A stretch of 7,733 bases of DNA from contig DQIO01000219.1 of NCBI GenBank assembly GCA_020793555.1, positions 1 to 7,733 of the forward strand, read 5' to 3'. The position numbers and the translations under genes were made by a program. Positions 1-5,063 of this stretch are shown in pieces (position 1 is the first letter of the stretch; each line of letters opens with the position of its first letter). Under the pieces are notes generated by a model, which was given only the letters and a program-made list of their open reading frames with translations, was not told where the DNA came from and ran no database searches. The DNA comes from Methanosarcinaceae archaeon. Its GTDB lineage: Archaea; Halobacteriota; Methanosarcinia; Methanosarcinales; Methanosarcinaceae.

Positions 1-41
1 ACACCACATGATGTACAGAATTCGACTTTTGGTTTTGCCAT
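1..41 (-). CDS. N-terminal fragment of an unidentified protein with a CxxC pair (runs off left edge)
   Basis: An ATG at 41-39 on the minus strand opens a frame that stays open to the window edge and reads MAKPKVEFCTSCGV. The start is supported by an excellent Shine-Dalgarno sequence (AAAGGAGAT, 55-47) five bases before the ATG, and by AT-rich, TATA-like sequence 45-65 bases upstream. The CxxC pair at residues 9 and 12 could bind zinc or an Fe-S cluster or form a redox disulfide; 14 residues are too few to choose. The gene points the same way as the mfn operon, but a 201-base spacer with its own promoter-like sequence suggests independent transcription. The family is not recognised. Confidence 0.65.
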   Translation of the reverse strand, partial: MAKPKVEFCTSCG

Positions 42-46
42 TAAAT

Positions 47-55
47 ATCTCCTTT
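47..55 (-). promoter_or_regulatory. Ribosome binding site of the left-edge gene
   Basis: On the minus strand this reads AAAGGAGAT, a near-complete match to the archaeal anti-Shine-Dalgarno sequence, five bases before the ATG at 41-39. It is the main support for the left-edge coding call. Confidence 0.75.
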
Positions 56-83
56 ATAGTTATAACTGTAATTTTAAGTTCAG

Positions 84-106
84 TTTAAATTTAAATTTAA
101 ATTTAA
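84..106 (-). repeat. TTTAAA hexamer tandem repeat, possible promoter of the left-edge gene
   Basis: Three perfect TTTAAA hexamers (84-101) and a partial fourth form a self-complementary AT tract. It lies about 43-65 bases upstream of the left-edge ATG. An archaeal TATA box here would place transcription start about 25 bases further on, leaving a leader that includes the Shine-Dalgarno sequence at 55-47. The repeat is visible; its promoter role is inferred. The rest of the 42-242 spacer is AT-rich with a short inverted repeat (GAATAT at 134-139, ATATTC at 147-152) and a TATTCAGC direct repeat (148-155, 200-207), and holds no gene that I can support. Confidence 0.45.
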
Positions 107-242
107 GATTAAATTTGATTTTATCATAAGTTTGAATATCAGATCAATATTCAGCGCTACTTGAATAGTACATTAAATGTATAATAAATTACTAAACAGT
201 ATTCAGCATTTTGATGATTTCAGTACATAAGCGGTATATAAT

Positions 243-890
243 TTAAATATTCCCCTTAATGTATGTTCCGATAACAGCCTCCCCGTCAACCGCAGCGACA
301 ACACGCTTTGGATAGTGCCCATTTACAACCACACAATCCATGTTCCTTGAGCGTACAAATTCCGGCAAACCAATATCAACACAGGTAGTCCCCATGGCCA
401 AAAGGTCAGTTGCCTCAATCTCCTGCACAAGTTCATTGTCCACAAGAACACCGTCAACATCAGTCACTTTAACAAAACGTGCATCAACCCCCACCCAAGC
501 AACATCTGCCACCCATGCTGCAATGGTATCGGATGTAACATCCCATGAATGTGCAAGTTCATCTGTTTCCTTCAAAAACCGATATGGCAAGAGAATCGAA
601 ACCCCAAATGACAATTCGTCAATTGAGTTAATCCCTCTAGCACCTGTTTTATCAATGAGGTAATATCCATACTGCTCCATTGCAAGAATTGCCATCCAGT
701 GTGATGCCACTTCGCCAATGTCGTAGCGTTTACCGGCAGAGCGTATCGAGTCTGCAAAGATGCCGCCACCCGGCACAATTAATATTGAAACATTGCGACC
801 TTTGGCAGAATTCGCATATTCAAGCAGGTTATTTACAATTTCCGGCGCCGAATTTATCAGGCTGCCACCAAGTTTCACAACAACATTCAT
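243..890 (-). CDS. mfnE: MfnE, [5-(aminomethyl)furan-3-yl]methyl phosphate kinase
   Basis: This amino-acid-kinase-fold enzyme of methanofuran biosynthesis is known to phosphorylate the aminomethylfuran phosphate (F1-P) with ATP to give the diphosphate F1-PP, the activated substrate for MfnF; it acts in the cytoplasm. The 215-residue product shows the family's KLGGS nucleotide-binding start (6-10), VPGGG (39-43), a SWDVTSDT segment (115-122) typical of this subfamily, and KVTDVDGV (141-148). The ATG at 890-888 is preferred because KLGGS then begins at residue 6 and a GGTGA ribosome binding site lies seven bases upstream. A TTG at 908-906, overlapping the mfnF stop, is the alternative and would add six residues. 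It is the last gene of the mfnD-mfnF-mfnE operon, 14 bases after mfnF. The length is normal and the gene looks intact. A different amino acid kinase is unlikely given its partners. Confidence 0.9.
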   Translation of the reverse strand: MNVVVKLGGSLINSAPEIVNNLLEYANSAKGRNVSILIVPGGGIFADSIRSAGKRYDIGEVASHWMAILAMEQYGYYLIDKTGARGINSIDELSFGVSILLPYRFLKETDELAHSWDVTSDTIAAWVADVAWVGVDARFVKVTDVDGVLVDNELVQEIEATDLLAMGTTCVDIGLPEFVRSRNMDCVVVNGHYPKRVVAAVDGEAVIGTYIKGNI

Positions 891-904
891 TATGGAGTCA
901 CCAT

Positions 905-1879
905 TCAATGATCAATTCTTTCAAGCATTCGCGCCGCAGCATAAGCCGGAAATACCTTTGATATTTCGCTGCCCCATTTTTCCGAAACAGAAACAAGATC
1001 AAGTCCAAGCCGCTTTGCAGCCTCCCTTATCATAAATTCACCAATTCCCGCAGAAGCGATCGTGTTCAATCCGTGCCTTCCAGCCACATCAGAGATCGCA
1101 TCGCATAGCAATGACACTTGTTTCTCTTTCACCTGCTTCGCAATGCTCATAATGTCTTCCTCTGATATCTCGGAAAGGTCTGCACATACCACACGCCCAA
1201 GGCGGCGAGCAGAATCGATTTTAGCATTTCCTGCACCATCTGCGGTTTCACATGTGTATATCTGCTGTGTGATATCACCAAGAAGCAGATATGCATCTGC
1301 AGTAGTTGCGAACAGTTCTGATGAGAGGCGACATGCCCCTTTGCTGACCTTTACACTATCGAGCAAAGTCACGATATTTGTCCGTAGGGTTCCGGCGTAA
1401 ACGAGTTCACTTCGCAATAGACGTGAGAAATCCGTATGTCCGGCCTTATGTTTACCATCAATAATCGGGATGATGTCACTTGTGGTACTTCCGACATCTA
1501 CAAAGACGCAGTCTCCAACTTCCGAACCAATAAGATCAGCAGATGCCGCCCAATTCGCAGCAGCCAGTTTCTGTATATCGTCAGAGGGTGTGTTGAATGC
1601 ACCTTCATTGTTCACGTACCTGATCTCGCAATCGAACGCATTTTCAACAGCATCCATTATAAACTGGATACCTTCTTCCTTGTCCGAAAAGCAGTCTGCA
1701 AGTTCACCCGTCATTGCGACACTGAGTTTGTCGGGTTGCAACCTGTCTGCCGCCTCTTTGAGTGCGGTTGGTAATTGCGTATCTTTCCAGAGCGGAATAT
1801 AGTGCAGTTCAATAATGCTGCCATCCGATGATGCAAGTTTCGTATTCGCACCGCCAATATCAATTCCAATGATCTTCAT
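905..1879 (-). CDS. mfnF: MfnF, methanofuran-intermediate (APMF-Glu) synthase, hydantoinase/oxoprolinase-type ASKHA fold
   Basis: MfnF condenses F1-PP with gamma-glutamyl-tyramine, releasing pyrophosphate and forming the furan-methyl-tyramine ether core of methanofuran (family knowledge). The 324-residue protein has the actin/hexokinase/Hsp70-type phosphate-1 motif IGIDIGGANTK (4-14), the phosphate-2 motif DVGSTTSDIIPI (128-139), a GTLRT segment (163-167) and a C-terminal adenosine-type ASAGIGEFM motif (275-283), all in the expected order. The ATG at 1879-1877 is chosen because it overlaps the mfnD TGA as ATGA, places the phosphate-1 motif at the extreme N-terminus as usual, and has GAGG seven bases upstream. 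An upstream ATG at 1906 in the same frame would add nine residues inside mfnD. Translational coupling with mfnD is likely. The gene appears intact. Generic database labels would be 'hydantoinase/oxoprolinase family'; the neighbours make MfnF specific. Confidence 0.91.
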   Translation of the reverse strand: MKIIGIDIGGANTKLASSDGSIIELHYIPLWKDTQLPTALKEAADRLQPDKLSVAMTGELADCFSDKEEGIQFIMDAVENAFDCEIRYVNNEGAFNTPSDDIQKLAAANWAASADLIGSEVGDCVFVDVGSTTSDIIPIIDGKHKAGHTDFSRLLRSELVYAGTLRTNIVTLLDSVKVSKGACRLSSELFATTADAYLLLGDITQQIYTCETADGAGNAKIDSARRLGRVVCADLSEISEEDIMSIAKQVKEKQVSLLCDAISDVAGRHGLNTIASAGIGEFMIREAAKRLGLDLVSVSEKWGSEISKVFPAYAAARMLERIDH

Positions 1880-2787
1880 TTCAAATCCTCTTTTGTGAAC
1901 ATACATTCGCCATTGATCTCAACTGAATCGGGAAGTCCCCCAAGTTGGTTCTTGAGTAGCAGGTCGGCAATCTCCTGCTTCATTACTTTGCTGATGGAAA
2001 ACAAAGATGTAGTCGGTCGCGGGTTCACATCAACCACATAGGGTTTGTCAGCAAGCACGATATCAACACCCACATACCCACGGCATGAAAGTGCATCAGT
2101 AGCAGCGATCGCTGTATCATACAATTCATTTTGCCGTGCTGTTTTATATGGTGTTAAGTTGCCATTATAACTTATGTCCGAATTCTCATTTTCGGGATGA
2201 ATATCAATGATCTGTTTATTGACAGTCAATGGAAGCGGATTTTCCCCACTAATCAGACTTATGCTTAAGTGCTCGCCTTCGATATACTCGGTTGCAATGA
2301 ATCCCTCGCGCTGTGTGAAATTAGTGCATATCCGCGTATCCTCCGAAGCGCATCCATAACGTGGTTTGATAACATACCGCCCGCCTTGCGGCTGGTCTAC
2401 AATTTGCGGAACAGGTATTCCTGTCGAGTTGAGAACTTCAGTGCATCTGACTTTATCCGCACACAATGCCGCCGATTCGGGAGTACATCCAAGATTGAGA
2501 GTGTTGTTCTCAATGAGCGATGTAAGATCAAAAAGCAACTCATCCGGTGCGATTACCAGTCCAGCATCACAATTTTGTGCTTCACGTTCCAGCACGGTCT
2601 CAAAATTATCCTCATTCGACTCGACAGGCGTGCCATTCGCGAAGGTTGTGCCGGCTGTTGGATACACAACATCGTGCCCGAGTTTTATGAAACTACCTGC
2701 AATTGTTTGCAACATTGCTCTTCCTTCGATAAGGAATGTGCCACCCATTCCAACACCGACAGCGTACTCTGCGAGTAGTATTTTCAT
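1876..2787 (-). CDS. mfnD: MfnD, tyramine--L-glutamate ligase (ATP-grasp)
   Basis: MfnD joins the gamma-carboxyl of glutamate to tyramine with ATP hydrolysis, giving gamma-glutamyl-tyramine for MfnF. The 303-residue protein is an ATP-grasp enzyme: a pre-ATP-grasp N-terminal region (1-105), the DKVRCTEVL helix (111-119), the lysine-bearing strand and glycine loop YVIKPRYGCASEDT (138-151), the adenine-contacting EYIEGEHLSISLI (167-179), and the metal-binding strands VGVDIVL (239-245) and VVDVNPRPTTS (251-261). In the last, Asp253 and Asn255 sit where Mg2+ ligands are expected. It is the first gene of the operon. No Shine-Dalgarno sequence precedes the ATG, and a TATA-like ATATATAT lies about 25 bases upstream, which suggests a leaderless message. 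The length is normal and no lesions are seen. Another ATP-grasp ligase is possible on sequence alone, but not with mfnF and mfnE next to it. Confidence 0.9.
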   Translation of the reverse strand: MKILLAEYAVGVGMGGTFLIEGRAMLQTIAGSFIKLGHDVVYPTAGTTFANGTPVESNEDNFETVLEREAQNCDAGLVIAPDELLFDLTSLIENNTLNLGCTPESAALCADKVRCTEVLNSTGIPVPQIVDQPQGGRYVIKPRYGCASEDTRICTNFTQREGFIATEYIEGEHLSISLISGENPLPLTVNKQIIDIHPENENSDISYNGNLTPYKTARQNELYDTAIAATDALSCRGYVGVDIVLADKPYVVDVNPRPTTSLFSISKVMKQEIADLLLKNQLGGLPDSVEINGECMFTKEDLK

Positions 2788-2810
2788 GAAGGATGCAAGT
2801 GCATTATTGG

Positions 2811-2818
2811 ATATATAT
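2811..2818 (-). promoter_or_regulatory. TATA-like box of the mfnDFE operon, probably leaderless
   Basis: ATATATAT, flanked by GC-containing bases, is centred 27-28 bases upstream of the mfnD ATG (2787). Archaeal transcription usually starts 22-27 bases after the TATA centre, so the start would fall at or next to the ATG. The bases just before the ATG (GCATCCTTC) contain no Shine-Dalgarno match, which agrees with leaderless initiation. The position is seen; the leaderless reading is inferred. Confidence 0.5.
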
Positions 2819-2921
2819 CATTTGTTATTGTGTGGGGGCGGAATGAGTGTTCAGCCCGGCGCGGAGCATATCAATATATGAATGATATTGAATTGAACAG
2901 AAATACCGGAATGTACAAGTA

Positions 2922-2936
2922 ATTCAGTAACTGAAT
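2922..2936. repeat. Near-perfect palindrome ATTCAGT-A-ACTGAAT
   Basis: Seven-base arms around one central base, in the AT-rich spacer (2788-3034) between the mfnD start and the small plus-strand frame. It shares the CAGTA/TACTG half-site with the palindrome at 4476-4491. It may be a regulator site for either flanking transcript. The rest of the spacer is AT-rich, apart from a GC-richer patch near 2834-2868, and shows no supported gene. Confidence 0.35.
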
Positions 2937-3034
2937 ATATATGAAATTTATAAACGAGAAATAGAGATAAATACTCTTCATCAGTGTTCGGTTAACAGAT
3001 TAAATAACAATTGTCATATTTATATATAGTAAAA

Positions 3035-3172
3035 ATGATTATGGTTAAAAAAGAAGTAATCGAATCCATGGGGATGGAATTAAGCATGACAACAATATAC
3101 GGTATATATTTGCAGCACAGCCTTGATCCGAATATAAATCGAGAACGGTTAACGGAGGGATGGATTGCTTAA
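3035..3172 (+). CDS. Small unidentified protein or gene remnant, matching the tail of the frame at 4564-4788
   Basis: A 45-residue frame begins MIMVKKEV and ends LDPNINRERLTEGWIA. Its last 25 residues align without gaps to the C-terminus of the product of 4564-4788 (10 of 25 identical, including LD, N.NR.RL, W and A), so it is probably a real or formerly real coding end and not a chance frame. The nearest TATA-like sequence (about 3018-3028) lies too close to the first ATG, so if expressed the start may be a later ATG (3068 or 3074). An internal ATG at 3160 opens a second frame starting MDCLSEHQWKN that overlaps the end. The family is not recognised. A truncated, decaying copy is the likelier reading. 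Confidence 0.35.
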   Translation: MIMVKKEVIESMGMELSMTTIYGIYLQHSLDPNINRERLTEGWIA

Positions 3173-3185
3173 GCGAACACCAATG
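3122..3185 (+). repeat. Copy 1 of a 64-base degenerate direct repeat flanking the PhoU/TrkA_C gene
   Basis: Aligns gaplessly to 4738-4801 in the same orientation with 47 of 64 bases identical by hand count; the best stretches are GGTTAA and GCTTAA plus the final ACCAATG. The similarity covers the end of a small coding frame, its TAA stop, and about 13 bases beyond it. Partner copy: 4738-4801. Confidence 0.6.
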
Positions 3186-3226
3186 GAAAAATACTATGTT
3201 TGATGAAAGACGTGCGGAAAGTGCGA

Positions 3227-4435
3227 TTAATTTGTGTCATCTGCCAGGGGGCAGGCGCACATCTCCATCAATGCTTCTTCTCCTGTGTGTGACCCGCGTG
3301 CGATGAGTAAATCTTTTGCCTGAACAATTGTTTTTGAGCCTGGACTGTATATCCATCTATCATTGCGTTTGATTGCCATAACATGAACTCCGGTCTCGGT
3401 CTCAAGACTGAGTTCGCTAAATGATTTATTGACAATTGGTGAGCATGCACCAACATGTAGTTTTGTTATGACTTCATCGGAACCCCTGACTGCAATTGTG
3501 ATAATCGGATGCAGGTCGATATCCCTAAGTACTGTATCTGCAACATCATATGCAGCATCTGAAATCGATTCCGATGCATTGGCAAGATGCAGGAGTCCGC
3601 GCAGTTGGTTTACGTCAGGTACGTGTTTTGCAGTTTCCAAAACCCAGTGCTGGAGTTCATATTTCATTGAATCCATTTCAGATTCCAGTGCCCTTACCTC
3701 GTGTGCAATATCCTCATTATCAAAAAGAAGAGCGGAATATGCAAGCCCGACCGACAGTTCAGCCATGTTCTTCATATCTACTATTATATCTACAGCCTTT
3801 TCGAGATCTTTTAAGACCTTTTCATGCTGTATCTCTTTTGGTTTGTATTCTTGGTTAGATGCAAGTTCAACAAAGATCGGCACACCATCATCATGACCGC
3901 GTGCAAAGAGCACATCATCCGGTCGTATGCGTGTTTCCTTGTTTGGATCATATACCCAATCATTATGTCGTCTTATTGCGATAATCCACATTCCGGGATC
4001 GCTATCGAGTTCGAGGTCATTGAGTGTGCATCCTGCCATACTCGACTCCTCATTCACAGTTGTGCGCACAATGGTCTCTTCTGCTTCTCGCAATGCGACT
4101 TTCAGTTCGAGTGGAATGCCCATGTCCATCAGAACGATCTTTGCAATGTCACCTGCTGCATTTGCGATATTTTCGGAAGAGGCTGCAACCTGCAAAACGC
4201 CGGATATTTCTTTGGCTTCATCAATACGCCTCGCGCTTAGCATAGCGGCTATCTTCATGTGATAATCAATAGTATCCATCTTTTCTTCAAGGCGGAGAAC
4301 CTCTTCTGCAATATCATAATCATCATATACCATTGCAGAATAGGCAAGGTCTACCATCAATTCAGATGTATCTTTCATCTCGATCAGTAAATCTTTGAGA
4401 TTTCGCGGACTATACTTTATTTCTTTTGGGCTCAT
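3227..4435 (-). CDS. Duplicated PhoU-like/TrkA_C (RCK_C) regulatory protein
   Basis: A 402-residue soluble protein without signal peptide or membrane segment, built from two copies of one unit. Unit 1 has a PhoU-like helical part (about 11-108) and a TrkA_C domain (about 112-190); unit 2 has the same parts at about 207-307 and 313-391. The duplication is plain: ELMVDLAYSAMVYDDYDIAE against ELSVGLAYSALLFDNEDIAH, and DDVLFARG against KDLLIARG. TrkA_C domains bind small ligands, cyclic dinucleotides or ions and gate transporters; PhoU-like helices mediate contact with transporters. The likely role is cytoplasmic control of an ion (K+, Mg2+) or phosphate transporter encoded elsewhere; none is in the window. 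The ATG at 4435 starts the first unit and has only weak ribosome-binding sequence upstream. TATA-like AAATATAG lies at 4474-4467 with a palindrome just beyond. The gene seems monocistronic. Oligo-T on the minus strand at 3191-3187 could help end the transcript. Confidence 0.85.
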   Translation of the reverse strand: MSPKEIKYSPRNLKDLLIEMKDTSELMVDLAYSAMVYDDYDIAEEVLRLEEKMDTIDYHMKIAAMLSARRIDEAKEISGVLQVAASSENIANAAGDIAKIVLMDMGIPLELKVALREAEETIVRTTVNEESSMAGCTLNDLELDSDPGMWIIAIRRHNDWVYDPNKETRIRPDDVLFARGHDDGVPIFVELASNQEYKPKEIQHEKVLKDLEKAVDIIVDMKNMAELSVGLAYSALLFDNEDIAHEVRALESEMDSMKYELQHWVLETAKHVPDVNQLRGLLHLANASESISDAAYDVADTVLRDIDLHPIITIAVRGSDEVITKLHVGACSPIVNKSFSELSLETETGVHVMAIKRNDRWIYSPGSKTIVQAKDLLIARGSHTGEEALMEMCACPLADDTN

Positions 4436-4475
4436 GATATTTCTACCAACTATAAACTATATTTACTATATTTCT

Positions 4476-4491
4476 TACTGATATATCAGTA
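4476..4491. promoter_or_regulatory. 16-bp perfect palindrome TACTGATATATCAGTA, candidate operator
   Basis: A perfect 16-bp palindrome 41-56 bases upstream of the PhoU/TrkA_C ATG, immediately beyond the TATA-like box at 4467-4474, where an archaeal repressor or activator would overlap the BRE. A related half-site, GATATCAGTAC, recurs at 4531-4541, and a short hairpin-like inverted repeat (CCACA at 4498-4502, TGTGG at 4508-4512) lies between them. It may control the minus-strand gene, the small plus-strand frame, or both. The symmetry is seen; the binding role is inferred. Confidence 0.45.
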
Positions 4492-4563
4492 CCTTCGCCA
4501 CATTTGTTGTGGATATAATATAGTTTTTGTGATATCAGTACTTCCGATTGCACATAGTTTCGA

Positions 4564-4788
4564 GTGTGTATAATTTCATACAGTCATGAAATACTCAAAA
4601 ATGCACCCCGTTATACTCACTTGAAATGGGCAACGATATTTGCTGAAAAGTTATATAGACTTTTGGATGCTGTTCTTGATCATGCAGAAATTGATGCGGG
4701 TCTTATGGAGTTATTTGAGGTGTACCAAAGTCAAGCGCTTGACCAGAATGTTAATCGGAAGAGGTTAATGGATCAATGGAAGGCTTAA
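4564..4788 (+). CDS. Small unidentified helical protein, possibly a decaying gene
   Basis: A 74-residue frame starting with GTG; the product is rich in predicted helix (about 20-52) and ends SQALDQNVNRKRLMDQWKA. Only the C-terminal third is supported by homology, namely to the frame at 3035-3172. No good ribosome binding site precedes the GTG; a TATA-like GATATAATATAG lies about 40-50 bases upstream (4512-4523). The SQALD segment recalls the SQELD motif of Spo0E-type aspartyl-phosphate phosphatases, but this is one short match and the sister frame has QHSLD there, so I do not assign it. A coding-like tail in the same frame follows after two stops (4813-4914), suggesting that the original gene was longer. 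Confidence 0.4.
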   Translation: MCIISYSHEILKNAPRYTHLKWATIFAEKLYRLLDAVLDHAEIDAGLMELFEVYQSQALDQNVNRKRLMDQWKA

Positions 4789-4801
4789 CCGATTACCAAT
4801 G
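4738..4801 (+). repeat. Copy 2 of the 64-base degenerate direct repeat flanking the PhoU/TrkA_C gene
   Basis: Partner of 3122-3185, same orientation, about 1.6 kb away, on the other side of the oppositely oriented PhoU/TrkA_C gene. Similarity continues past the TAA stop of the small frame to the ACCAATG at the end. Confidence 0.6.
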
Positions 4802-4812
4802 AGGCATATTAG

Positions 4813-4914
4813 AGAACACAAGATCAGGATGTTGCTGTGCTGGTAAAAAAATTTGGTTATGGTCTGAATGAAGAAATTAAGCTAATATTGGATAACATTT
4901 GGAATATTCGTTAG
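4813..4914 (+). pseudogene. Decayed coding tail downstream of the small helical protein
   Basis: In the same frame as 4564-4788, after its TAA (4786-4788) and a TAG (4810-4812), 33 codons read as a plausible protein end: DQDVAVLVKKFGYGL, then acidic and hydrophobic helix-like residues, ending WNIR and TAG. The amphipathic pattern looks coding and there is no start codon of its own. The simplest reading is a remnant of a longer gene broken by stops, or of a neighbour lost by deletion. Chance cannot be excluded for so short a frame. Confidence 0.3.
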
Positions 4915-4990
4915 ATGAATTCATGATGTACTGAGCCTTTCCAGATAACAAAATCAGGAATTATAATAAGTTTTGTAAGATAGGACGCAA

Positions 4991-4998
4991 TATATAAG
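4991..4998 (+). promoter_or_regulatory. TATA box of the multiheme cytochrome gene
   Basis: TATATAAG lies 66-73 bases upstream of the cytochrome ATG. Transcription would start near 5020, giving a leader of about 40-45 bases that carries the Shine-Dalgarno sequence. A second AT-rich tract (5021-5035) is a poorer candidate, because a start from it would remove the ribosome binding site. Confidence 0.55.
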
Positions 4999-5011
4999 TA
5001 CTGCTACTTAT
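4994..5011. promoter_or_regulatory. Inverted repeat ATAAGTA-CTGC-TACTTAT overlapping the TATA box
   Basis: Perfect seven-base arms (4994-5000 and 5005-5011) around a four-base spacer overlap the 3' part of the TATA box of the cytochrome gene. This is a usual place for an archaeal repressor operator, because binding would block TBP or the polymerase. The symmetry is direct observation; the regulator is unknown. Confidence 0.45.
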
Positions 5012-5051
5012 TAGAATATCTAATTATATATTAATCATTTACCAATTAAGC

Positions 5052-5058
5052 AGGAGAT
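5052..5058 (+). promoter_or_regulatory. Ribosome binding site of the multiheme cytochrome gene
   Basis: AGGAGAT, five bases before the ATG at 5064, fixes the start; the ATG is immediately followed by a good signal peptide. Confidence 0.8.
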
Positions 5059-5063
5059 AAAAC

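Noticed and set aside
84..106. CRISPR or satellite repeat
   Set aside because: The hexamer TTTAAA repeat is a simple AT tract with no spacers; no regular repeat-spacer pattern exists anywhere in the window.
2269..2881. Two plus-strand frames of about 170 codons opposite mfnD
   Set aside because: Antisense shadows of an intact ATP-grasp gene; no initiation signals.
3429..3896. 155-codon plus-strand frame antisense to the PhoU/TrkA_C gene
   Set aside because: Serine- and cysteine-rich shadow of a well-supported gene, with no ribosome binding site and no recognisable motif.
4564..4788. Spo0E-like aspartyl-phosphate phosphatase
   Set aside because: Only SQALD matches the signature; the homologous small frame lacks it, and the flanking residues do not otherwise support the family.
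4436..5063. Insertion sequence or tRNA gene in the intergenic region
   Set aside because: No transposase-like frame with catalytic residues, no terminal inverted repeats paired with target duplications, and no cloverleaf or TTC-containing T-arm could be found by eye.
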